The notes under the pieces: model-generated | Database searches by the model: none | What the model was told of the DNA's origin: nothing | The model's input: the letters and a program-made list of their open reading frames with translations, nothing else | DNA from: Agromyces mediolanus | Lineage (GTDB): Bacteria; Actinomycetota; Actinomycetes; Actinomycetales; Microbacteriaceae | Reading direction: 5' to 3' | DNA: 64,000 nt | Assembly: GCF_023715325.1 (NCBI RefSeq) | Contig: NZ_JAMBNX010000006.1 | Coordinates: forward strand, 62,001-126,000 | Shown: one piece after another, positions 47,836 to 55,433 of the stretch | Position numbering within the stretch: position 1 is the stretch's first letter | Layout: each line of letters starts with the position of its first letter | Made by a program: the position numbers and the translations under genes

Positions 47836-49173
47836 CTAGCCGGGATCGGTGCCCGACCGCCGCCGCCGCGGCTCCTCGATGCCGATGTGCACCCGGGTGC
47901 GCTTGCGCTCGATCACGATCATGAGTGCGCCGAGCCCCCACAGCGGCAGCTGGGTGAGGAACGCGATCTTGAACGCCTCGAGGGAGTAGTCCGCCGGTGT
48001 GCCCGCGCCCTGCAGGTCCATGGCGAGGCCGATCAGGAAGATCGCGATCAGCGCCGCGATGAACCCTCCACCGTTGACGATGCCGTTCGCCGTGCTGAGT
48101 CGGTGGCTCGGGTTGAAGGTGCGCGCGTGGTCGAAGGCGATCATCGAGGCCGGCCCGCCGGTCGCGAGCGCCAGCGCGAGGCCGAAGAGCAGCCAGAGCG
48201 GGGTCGTCCCCGGCCAGAGGATGACGGCCATCCACACGGCCGCCTGGATGCCGACGATCGGCAGCACCAGTAGGCGGGAGCGGCGCATCGGATGCCGGCT
48301 GGAGAGCAGCCCGATCACGGGGCCCACGATCATGCCGAATACGACGAACACGCTGATGATGAGCGAGGCGGTCGCGGGGCTCAGCCCCTGCCCGCTGGTG
48401 AGGAACGGGAATCCCCAGAGCATGCCGAAGGCGGTGCCCGCGAACGGCGTCGTGAAATGCGACCAGAATGCGAGCCGGGTCGCCGGGTGACCCCAGCTCT
48501 CGCGGAAGCCCTCGCGCAGGTCGGCCGCCGAGGTCACGGCGCGGATCGCGCCCGTCTCCGTGTTCACCGCGACATCGGCGTCGCGGCCGGGCGGGCGGTT
48601 GCGGATGATCCCGAAGGTCAGCACCGCGAAGAGCACCCCGAGCCCGGCGAGGCTGCCGAACGCCACCGACCAGCTCGTCGCGTGCAGCAGCGCCGCCATC
48701 GGCAGGAGCGCGAGCAGCTGCCCCAACTGGCCGACGATGCCGGTCATCTGCACGATGAACGGGGAGCGCTGGGCCGGGAACCAGGTCGCGACCACGCGCA
48801 GCACGCTCGGGAAGACCGCCGCGTCGCCGGCACCGAGCAGCATGCGCGCGAAGATCGCGATGCCGACGTTCGGGGCGAACGCCATCACGAGCTGACCCGT
48901 CGCCATCAGCAGCATGCCGATCGTGATGATCGGCCGCGCACCGTAGCGGTCGAGCAGCAGGCCGACGGGGATCTGCATGAGGCCGTACACCGCGAGCTGG
49001 ATGACCGCGAACATCGACAGCGTCGAGGCATCCGCCTGGAAGCGCTCCGCCGCATCGACGCCGACGGCGGAGAGCGAGGTGCGGTTCGTGACCGAGACGA
49101 TGTACGCGGCGACGCTGACCGCCCAGACGAGCCAGATGCGCCAGGGCGCCGCTGCGGCGACCCGGGTCACCAT
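47836..49173 (-). CDS. Major facilitator superfamily transporter
   Basis: 445 residues, about 12 membrane helices. N-terminal helix IWLVWAVSVAAYIVSVTNRT; MFS loop 2-3 motif LLLDRYGARPIITIGMLLMA (residues about 64-83); a central loop with PPGRDADVAVNTETGA; a charged C-terminus (EEPRRRRSGTDPG). ATG 49173 overlaps the PNPOx gene by 7 bases, so the two form an operon divergent from a MarR regulator. Substrate unknown. Confidence 0.92.
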   Translation of the reverse strand: MVTRVAAAAPWRIWLVWAVSVAAYIVSVTNRTSLSAVGVDAAERFQADASTLSMFAVIQLAVYGLMQIPVGLLLDRYGARPIITIGMLLMATGQLVMAFAPNVGIAIFARMLLGAGDAAVFPSVLRVVATWFPAQRSPFIVQMTGIVGQLGQLLALLPMAALLHATSWSVAFGSLAGLGVLFAVLTFGIIRNRPPGRDADVAVNTETGAIRAVTSAADLREGFRESWGHPATRLAFWSHFTTPFAGTAFGMLWGFPFLTSGQGLSPATASLIISVFVVFGMIVGPVIGLLSSRHPMRRSRLLVLPIVGIQAAVWMAVILWPGTTPLWLLFGLALALATGGPASMIAFDHARTFNPSHRLSTANGIVNGGGFIAALIAIFLIGLAMDLQGAGTPADYSLEAFKIAFLTQLPLWGLGALMIVIERKRTRVHIGIEEPRRRRSGTDPG

Positions 49174-49628
49174 CCGATGAGCTTCGTGGGGCGCACGCGC
49201 AGCACGGTCGAGTAGTCGCCGGTCATGCGGTCGAGCGACCAGCCGAGGCGTTCGAGCCCCGCCCGGTACTTCGCGAGGTACGGCTCGCCGAGTCGTTCCA
49301 TCCACTCGGCCGCGGTTTCCTCGGCGAGCTCGGCGACGCCCTGCAGCACGGTGACGTCCTCGCCCTCTTCGTCGGTCTCGAAGTGCACGAGCACCTTCGG
49401 GTCGCGCCGGACGTTGCGGGTCTTCACCGAACCGGGTTGCACCAGCACCTGGATCGTGTCGCCCTCCCAGAGGAACCAGACCGGCACCGCGTGCGGAAAG
49501 CCCTGCCGGTCGATCGTGCCGAGCCAGGCGACCTCCTCGGTGGCGAGTCGTTCGAGGGCCCGGGCGTGCACGGGGTTCGCGGGGTCGAAGGAGAAGGAAG
49601 CGGGCGGCGCGGGCGGTGAAGCTGACAT
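49167..49628 (-). CDS. PNPOx-like flavin/F420-binding protein (Rv3369-type)
   Basis: 153 residues of the pyridoxamine-phosphate-oxidase-like split barrel. VHARALERLATEEVAWLGTI, GFPHAVPVWFLWEGDTIQVL, KTRNVRRDPKVLVHF and the terminal YSTVLRVRPTKLIGW follow the F420-dependent Rv3369 subgroup of actinobacteria, which reduces xenobiotics or tetrapyrroles. GGAGG lies about 11 bases before the ATG. Paired with an MFS gene and divergent MarR, it suggests a detoxification unit. Confidence 0.87.
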   Translation of the reverse strand: MSASPPAPPASFSFDPANPVHARALERLATEEVAWLGTIDRQGFPHAVPVWFLWEGDTIQVLVQPGSVKTRNVRRDPKVLVHFETDEEGEDVTVLQGVAELAEETAAEWMERLGEPYLAKYRAGLERLGWSLDRMTGDYSTVLRVRPTKLIGW

Positions 49629-49716
49629 CTGGTGGGGACCTCCGCGTCAAGCCTCGCAGCCGGGCGGGAGCGAGGCAAGCGAGGGCGCAGCGGTAGCGCC
49701 ACTTCGCGCGCGGGGG

Positions 49717-49760
49717 TGTTGCGGAATGCAACAGGGCGGCGTAGCGTTGCAAAGAGCAAC
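49717..49760. promoter_or_regulatory. Two inverted repeats upstream of the MarR gene (candidate operators)
   Basis: TGTTGCggaatGCAACA (49717-49733) and GTTGCaaagaGCAAC (49746-49760) share arms and 5-base spacers, centres 28 bases apart, in the gap between the PNPOx/MFS operon and marR. They fit a dimeric MarR protein that represses both directions. Confidence 0.65.
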
Positions 49761-49779
49761 AGGAAGAGTGGAGGGCCGG

Positions 49780-50226
49780 ATGCCTCGAGCCGAATCGCGC
49801 AACGCGCATGCCGCCGCCATCCTGAACGCCCTCATCGTCGTCTCCCGTCGCGGTGTCGCCGACGCGCGGACCGCGCGCATCCGGCTCTCCATGACCGAGC
49901 AGTCGATCCTCGGCTACCTCGTCGAGCATCCGGGCGCCCGCTCCACCGACATCGCGCAGGCGTTCCGGCTGAACCGCTCGACCGTCTCCCGGCAGCTCGC
50001 CGGCCTCGTCCGGCTCGGCATCGTGCGCGAGCTTGCCGACGCGTCGGGCCGAGGCACGCCCCTCGAGCTCACCGAGGACGGCTGGGCCGCCTACGACGAG
50101 GCGATCGGCATCCTGCAGGGCGTCGTCGACCGCCACCTGTCCGACTGGAGCGATGACGAGGTCGCGCGCTTCGCGCACGACCTGCAGCGCTTCAACCGCG
50201 ACGCCGGGGGCGAGACCCGCCCCTGA
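49780..50226 (+). CDS. MarR-family transcriptional regulator
   Basis: 148-residue winged-helix protein. Recognition region HPGARSTDIAQAFRLNRSTV SRQ-type helix at about 52-75 and a wing RELADASGRGTPLELTEDGW. ATG 49780 lies inside a GGATGCCTC motif; GGAGGG precedes it by 4 bases. Divergent from the PNPOx-MFS operon and preceded by two matched palindromes, so self and divergon control is expected. Ligand unknown. Confidence 0.92.
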   Translation: MPRAESRNAHAAAILNALIVVSRRGVADARTARIRLSMTEQSILGYLVEHPGARSTDIAQAFRLNRSTVSRQLAGLVRLGIVRELADASGRGTPLELTEDGWAAYDEAIGILQGVVDRHLSDWSDDEVARFAHDLQRFNRDAGGETRP

Positions 50227-50300
50227 CGCCGCCCGAGCGGGCGGGACAGCCGCCGCTCGATCAGCTCGACCAGAAGCTCCACAAGAGAAGAGGAATGACC

Positions 50301-51155
50301 ATGCAACACATCACCGTGCTCGGCACCGGAGTGCTCGGCTCGCAGATCGCGTACCAGACCGCGTACCACGGCTTCGACGTGGTGGCCTACGACGTCGACG
50401 AGCCCGCGCTCGCCGCGGCGAAGGAACGTTTCGCCAAGCTTGCCGAGACCTATCGCGCCGAGGGCGTGGCCGGGGCGGCCGAGGGCAAGGCGGAGGAGGC
50501 GCTCGGGCGCATCCGCACGAGCCACGTGCTCGCCGAGGCCGTCGCCGATGCGGACCTCGTGATCGAGGCCGTGCCGGAGAACCCCGACATCAAGCAGGCC
50601 GTCTACGAGGAGCTCGGCCGGGTCGCCCCCGCCCGCACGATCTTCGCGACGAACTCCTCGACGCTGCTGCCGAGCGCGCTCGCGCCGTTCACCGGGCGGC
50701 CGGAGCAGTTCCTCGCGCTGCACTTCGCGAACCGCGTCTGGGCGCACAACACCGCCGAGGTGATGGGCACCGCCGAGACCGACCCGGCCGTGTACCGCGC
50801 CGTCGTCGAGTTCGCCGGGCAGATCGGCATGGTCCCGATCGAGATCAAGAAGGAGAAGGCCGGGTACCTGCTGAACTCGCTGCTCGTGCCGTTCCTGCAG
50901 GCCGCGGGCGAGCTCCTCGTCGACGGCATCGCCGAGCCCGAGGCGATCGACCAGACCTGGCGCATCGGCACCGGTGCGCCCATGGGACCGTTCCAGATCT
51001 ACGACATCGTCGGCCTGACGACGGCGTACAACATCTCGATGATGGGCGACGAGAAGCAGCGCGCCTTCGCGGCACTCATCAAGGAGCGCTACATCGACCA
51101 GGGCAAGCTCGGCGTCGCCACGGGCGAGGGCTTCTACACCTATCCCACGGCCTGA
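50301..51155 (+). CDS. 3-hydroxyacyl-CoA (3-hydroxybutyryl-CoA) dehydrogenase
   Basis: NAD-dependent dehydrogenase of 284 residues. The Rossmann motif is ITVLGTGVLGSQIAYQTAYH; VIEAVPENPDIKQAVYEELG, ATNSSTLLPSALAPFTG (catalytic Ser), LALHFANRVWAHNTAEVMGT (catalytic His) and GYLLNSLLVPFL (Asn) match the family. A second ATG at 50295 is in frame, but AGAGGA would touch it, so 50301 with a 6-base gap is preferred. Monocistronic between marR and a terminator. No other beta-oxidation genes are close; it may serve acetoacetyl/butyryl-CoA conversion or act on another hydroxyacid. Confidence 0.92.
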   Translation: MQHITVLGTGVLGSQIAYQTAYHGFDVVAYDVDEPALAAAKERFAKLAETYRAEGVAGAAEGKAEEALGRIRTSHVLAEAVADADLVIEAVPENPDIKQAVYEELGRVAPARTIFATNSSTLLPSALAPFTGRPEQFLALHFANRVWAHNTAEVMGTAETDPAVYRAVVEFAGQIGMVPIEIKKEKAGYLLNSLLVPFLQAAGELLVDGIAEPEAIDQTWRIGTGAPMGPFQIYDIVGLTTAYNISMMGDEKQRAFAALIKERYIDQGKLGVATGEGFYTYPTA

Positions 51156-51181
51156 GCCGTCCGCGGCTCCCGCGAACGACG

Positions 51182-51216
51182 GAACGCCCGCCCCTCGCTC
51201 GGAGGGGCGGGCGTTC
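51182..51216. terminator. Strong two-way terminator hairpin
   Basis: GAACGCCCGCCCCT (51182-51195), 7-base loop, AGGGGCGGGCGTTC (51203-51216), a perfect 14-base stem between convergent genes ending at 51155 and 51233. The loop is flanked by no long T-run. Confidence 0.85.
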
Positions 51217-51232
51217 TGCGCCGGGTGAGCGC

Positions 51233-53422
51233 CTAGCTCGGCTCGGCCGGACCCGCCGAGCGCTGGGCCGAGGCCGGAGCCCCGCCGGTGGCGCCTGCGG
51301 GCTCGCCGCCCTCGCCGTCGCTCGTGCCTTCGCCGTCGAGCGGTACGCCCTCGACGGAATCGACGCCCTCGACGGACTCGTCGTCGGCGTCGCCGGTGAC
51401 GACCGTGCCGTCGCCGAGCGCTTCTTCGGCGTCGAGGTCGGTGGCCGCCTGCTCGAACTGCGAGTTGTAGAGGCGGTAGTACGCGCCCTTCTTCTCGATG
51501 AGCTGCTCGTGGTTGCCCTGCTCGACGATGTCGCCGTGCTCCATCACGAGGATGAGGTCGGCGTCACGGATGGTCGAGAGGCGGTGGGCGATCACGAAGG
51601 AGGTGCGTCCCTCGCGGAGCGCGGCCATCGCGTTCTGCAGCAGCAGCTCGGTGCGGGTGTCGACGGAGCTCGTCGCCTCGTCGAGGATCAGCACCGAGGG
51701 CTGCGACACGAACGCACGGGCGATCGTGATGAGCTGCTTCTCACCGGCGGACACGTTGGCGGCGTCCTCGTCGAGCACGGTGTCGTACCCGTCGGGCAGC
51801 GAGTGCACGAAACGGTCGACGTAGGTCGCCTTCGCCGCCGCGACGATCTCGTCGTCGCTCGCCGACTGCCGGCCGTAGCGGATGTTCTCGCGGATCGTGC
51901 CGGCGAACAGCCACGGGTCCTGCAGCACCATGCCGGTGCGGGCGCGGACGTCGTGCCGGGTGAGCTCGGCGATGTCCTGGCCGTTCAGCAGGATGCGACC
52001 GCCGTTCAGCTCGTAGAACCGCATGATGAGGTTCACGAGTGTCGTCTTGCCAGCTCCCGTCGGTCCCACGATCGCGACCGTCTGCCCGGGTTCGACTCGG
52101 AACGAGAGGTCGCGGATGAGCGGCCGGTCGGGGTGGTACGAGAAGGAGACGTGCTCGAACTCGATGGTGCCGTCGCCGTTCGTCGGGGCGGGCGCGTCGG
52201 CCGCGTCGGCCTCCTGCTCCTCCTGATCGAGCAGCTCGAAGACGCGCTCGGCCGAGGCCGTGCCCGACTGGACCACGGCGGCCATGCCGCCGAGCTCCGA
52301 GAGCGGCTGGGTGAACTGCTGCGAGTACTGGATGAACGCCTGCACGTCACCGAGTCGCAGCTGGCCGCCGGCCACCATGAGCCCGCCGAGCACCGCGATG
52401 CCGACGTAGGTCAGGTTTCCGATGAACATCATGCCGGGCATCATGATGTTCGACAGGAACTGGGCTTTGAACGAGGCGCGGTAGAGCTCCTCGTTCTCGG
52501 CCTTGAACGCCTGGAGGCTCGACTGCTCGCGACCGAAGACCTTGACGAGCGCGTGACCCGAGAACGACTCCTCGACGCGGGCGTTCAGGCGCCCGACCTT
52601 GCGCCACTGGATGCCGAAGGCCTTCTGCGACTTCGGGCCGATGATGCCGAAGATCACGGCCATGAGCGGCAGCGAGACGAGGGCGACGAGCGAGAGCTGC
52701 CAGGAGATCGAGAACATCATGACCAGCACGCCGACCACGGTCAGCACCGCGGTGAGAGCCCCGGAGAGGGACTGCTGCATCATCTGCGTGATGTTGTCGA
52801 TGTCGTTGGTGACCCGCGAGATCAGCTCGCCGCGCTGCACCTTGTCGAAGTAGCTGAGCGGCAGGCGGTTGATCTTCGCTTCGACCTCTTCGCGGAGGCG
52901 CCACATCGTGCGCACCATGATCACGTTGATGACGTAGCCCTGGAGCCAGGTGAGCACGGCCGCGGCGAAGTAGAGCGCGAGCACCAGGATGATGACCTGG
53001 CTGAGACGCACGAAGTCGATGCCCTCGCCGGGGACGACCCCGGCGGCGGCGACGATGTTCGCGATCTCCTCCTGGCCCGCGGCGCGGAGCTGCTCGACGG
53101 CCTGCTCGGTCGTGGTGCCGGCCGGGAGCTGCGCGCCGATGACGCCGGCGAACACGAGGTTCGTCGCTTCGCCGAGCACCTTCGGGCCGAGCACGGTGAG
53201 CAGCACGCCGAGTGCGCCGAGGAGCGACACGAGGGCGAACGCGAACTTGTGCGGGGCGAGGAGGCCGAGGAGTCGGCCGAACGACTGGCGGAAGTTCTGC
53301 GCCTTGCCGGGCGCGACCGCCCCCGACCAGTCGTCGGCGGAGATGCGGGCCTGCTCGGCGAGCTCGAGTTCGAGCTTCTCCTCTTCGCTGAGCTCCGGCT
53401 GCTGCGGGGTCGTGCGGGTCAT
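51233..53422 (-). CDS. ABC exporter half-transporter (multidrug type), subunit with canonical ATPase site
   Basis: 729 residues: a long N-terminal acidic extension (about 70 residues, EEEKLELELAEQ), six membrane helices (about 75-390) and an ABC domain (about 430-660) with Walker A GPTGAGKTT, Q-loop MVLQDPWLFAGTIREN, signature VSAGEKQLITIARA, Walker B SVLILDEATSSVDT and switch VIAHRLST, followed by an acidic Gly/Asp/Glu-rich C-terminal tail. ATG 53422 overlaps the stop of its partner (ATGA). With the 577-residue subunit encoded upstream it should form a heterodimeric exporter like BmrCD or TmrAB. Substrate unknown. Confidence 0.93.
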   Translation of the reverse strand: MTRTTPQQPELSEEEKLELELAEQARISADDWSGAVAPGKAQNFRQSFGRLLGLLAPHKFAFALVSLLGALGVLLTVLGPKVLGEATNLVFAGVIGAQLPAGTTTEQAVEQLRAAGQEEIANIVAAAGVVPGEGIDFVRLSQVIILVLALYFAAAVLTWLQGYVINVIMVRTMWRLREEVEAKINRLPLSYFDKVQRGELISRVTNDIDNITQMMQQSLSGALTAVLTVVGVLVMMFSISWQLSLVALVSLPLMAVIFGIIGPKSQKAFGIQWRKVGRLNARVEESFSGHALVKVFGREQSSLQAFKAENEELYRASFKAQFLSNIMMPGMMFIGNLTYVGIAVLGGLMVAGGQLRLGDVQAFIQYSQQFTQPLSELGGMAAVVQSGTASAERVFELLDQEEQEADAADAPAPTNGDGTIEFEHVSFSYHPDRPLIRDLSFRVEPGQTVAIVGPTGAGKTTLVNLIMRFYELNGGRILLNGQDIAELTRHDVRARTGMVLQDPWLFAGTIRENIRYGRQSASDDEIVAAAKATYVDRFVHSLPDGYDTVLDEDAANVSAGEKQLITIARAFVSQPSVLILDEATSSVDTRTELLLQNAMAALREGRTSFVIAHRLSTIRDADLILVMEHGDIVEQGNHEQLIEKKGAYYRLYNSQFEQAATDLDAEEALGDGTVVTGDADDESVEGVDSVEGVPLDGEGTSDGEGGEPAGATGGAPASAQRSAGPAEPS

Positions 53423-55152
53423 CGTGCGGCCTCCACTCCGAGCTGGGATTCGACGATCTCGCGATACGTCTGGCACGTCTCGAGGAGCTCGGCGTGCGTG
53501 CCGACACCGACCATGCCGCCGTCGTCGAGGACGACGATGCGGTCGGCGTCGGTGATCGTGGAGACGCGCTGCGCGACCACGATCTTGGTGACCTCGGGCA
53601 GCTCGCGCCAGAGCGCCTGGCGGAGCCTGGCGTCGGTGGTGAGGTCGAGCGCCGAGAACGAGTCGTCGAAGACGAGGATCTCGGGCGCGTGCACGATCGC
53701 CCGGGCGATGGCGAGCCGCTGGCGCTGCCCGCCGGAGACGTTGGTACCACCCTGGGCGATGCGCGCGTCGAGCCCGCCGGGCATCTCTTCGACGAAGTCG
53801 CGGCCCTGCGCGATCTCGAGCGCGTGCCAGAGCTCCTCGTCGGTGGCGTTCTCGCGGCCGAACCGCAGGTTCGAGCCGACGGTGCCGCTGAACAGGAAGG
53901 GGCGCTGCGGCACGAGGCCGATCGTCTGCCAGAGGGTGTCGAGGTCGGCGCGGCGCACGTCGACGCCGTTCACCAGCACCTCGCCGCTCGTCACGTCGAA
54001 GAGCCGCGGGATGAGCGAGACGAGCGTCGTTTTGCCGGCGCCGGTCGAGCCGACGATGGCGACGGTCTCACCGCGGGCGGCACCGAAGGAGATGCCCTGG
54101 AGCACGGGGTGCTCGGCGCCCGGGTAGGTGAACGCCGCGTCGCGGAAGGCCACCGTGCCGGTCTCGGGGAACTCGCTCACGGCGTCGGCCGGACGCTCGA
54201 GGGAGGTGTCGGCGTGCAGCACCTCGCCGATGCGGTCGGCCGAGACGGCCGCGCGCGGGATCATCATCGTCATGAAGCTCGCCATGAGCACACCGCCGAG
54301 GATGATGCCGATGTACTGCATGAAGGCGAGGAGCGTGCCGATCTGCACACCGCCCTGGTCGACCTCGATCGCGCCGAACCAGATCACCGCGATGGTGGTG
54401 ACGTTCAGGATCAGCATGAAGAGGGGGAAGAGCAGCACGAACAGCGAGCCGACCTTGCGGCCGACGATCATGATGTCGGTGTTCGCCTCGCGGAAGCGCT
54501 CCTCTTCGATGGGCTCGCGCACGAAGGCGCGGATGACGCGGATGCCGGTGAGCTGCTCGCGCATGACCCGGTTCACCCCGTCGAGCTTGCGCTGGTACGA
54601 ACGGAACAGGGGCACCATGCGGCCGATGACGAGGGCGGCGAGCACGAGCAGCGTCGGCACGGCGACGCCGATGATCCAGCTGAGCCCGACGTCCTGCTGG
54701 AGGGCCATGATGATGCCGCCGATCGCGAGCAGCGGGGCGGTCACGAGGAAGGTGGCCGCCATCATGGCGAGCATCTGCACCTGCTGCACGTCGTTCGTGT
54801 TGCGGGTGATGAGCGAGCCGGGGCCGAACTTCGACACCTCGCGCTCGGAGAAGCTCGAGACGCGCTCGAAGACGTCGTTGCGGATGTCGCGGCCGAGCTG
54901 CATGGCCGCGCGGGCCGCGAAGTACGTGGCGATGATCGAGCAGAGGATCTGGCCGAGCGAGATCGTGAGCATGAAGGTGCCGGTCGACCAGATGTAGGCG
55001 GTGTCGCCGCGGGAGACGCCCTCGTCGACGATGTCGGCGTTCAGGCGCGGGAGGTAGAGGCTCGCGAGGGCCGAGAGGAACTGGAAGACCAGCACCCCCA
55101 GCAAGAGCCATTTGTATGGTTTGAGGTATCTGACGAGCAGCTTTGCAAGCAC
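53419..55152 (-). CDS. ABC exporter half-transporter, subunit with degenerate Walker B
   Basis: 577 residues from GTG 55152, preceded by GGAGTCTCCC; the open frame further upstream is not conserved-looking. Membrane domain about 1-320 and ABC domain about 350-570 with Walker A GSTGAGKTT, Q-loop LVPQRPFLFSGTVGSN, canonical signature VSGGQRQRLAIARA, and Walker B ILVFDDSFSALD, where Asp replaces the catalytic Glu. This is the expected degenerate site of a heterodimeric exporter. First gene of the pair; two CGATATATCG palindromes lie about 100 bases upstream. Confidence 0.93.
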   Translation of the reverse strand: MLAKLLVRYLKPYKWLLLGVLVFQFLSALASLYLPRLNADIVDEGVSRGDTAYIWSTGTFMLTISLGQILCSIIATYFAARAAMQLGRDIRNDVFERVSSFSEREVSKFGPGSLITRNTNDVQQVQMLAMMAATFLVTAPLLAIGGIIMALQQDVGLSWIIGVAVPTLLVLAALVIGRMVPLFRSYQRKLDGVNRVMREQLTGIRVIRAFVREPIEEERFREANTDIMIVGRKVGSLFVLLFPLFMLILNVTTIAVIWFGAIEVDQGGVQIGTLLAFMQYIGIILGGVLMASFMTMMIPRAAVSADRIGEVLHADTSLERPADAVSEFPETGTVAFRDAAFTYPGAEHPVLQGISFGAARGETVAIVGSTGAGKTTLVSLIPRLFDVTSGEVLVNGVDVRRADLDTLWQTIGLVPQRPFLFSGTVGSNLRFGRENATDEELWHALEIAQGRDFVEEMPGGLDARIAQGGTNVSGGQRQRLAIARAIVHAPEILVFDDSFSALDLTTDARLRQALWRELPEVTKIVVAQRVSTITDADRIVVLDDGGMVGVGTHAELLETCQTYREIVESQLGVEAAR

Positions 55153-55251
55153 GGGAGACTCCGGGGTTCGATCGTGTCGGTGCGGAGGGACGCTCCATTG
55201 TGCAGCGCCCCGCCGACATCCGCGTACGCGGTCCGCGAACGCAAGGGAAAT

Positions 55252-55292
55252 CACGATATATCGCGTTCGACGAGGAGTCACGATATATCGTG
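55252..55292. promoter_or_regulatory. Tandem CGATATATCG palindromes upstream of the exporter operon
   Basis: CACGATATATCGCG (55252-55265) and CACGATATATCGTG (55279-55292, perfect) have centres 27 bases apart and are the most A+T-rich sites nearby. Likely operators for a dimeric regulator of the exporter, or of metH. No regulator gene is adjacent in this window. Confidence 0.6.
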
Positions 55293-55420
55293 TCTCGCGC
55301 GGCCGCAACCGCCGCTCGGGGGAGGGGGCATCCGACCGGGGTACCATCTCCGCTCCGATCGGCATCCCAGCACCGGCGCAGCACGGCGACGCATCCGCGC
55401 CGGGGGTCGGACCGCCCGGT

Positions 55421-55426
55421 TAGACT
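55421..55426 (+). promoter_or_regulatory. TAnnnT -10 box of a leaderless start (metH)
   Basis: TAGACT, 7 bases, then GTG at 55434. Confidence 0.55.
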
Positions 55427-55433
55427 CGCCGGC

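Noticed and set aside
50033..54127. 1364-codon plus-strand frame
   Set aside because: Shadow of the dehydrogenase and exporter genes; composition Arg/Asp/His-rich without any domain.
55153..55433. SAM or cobalamin riboswitch before metH
   Set aside because: The upstream region has a leaderless -10 box and none of the conserved riboswitch cores.
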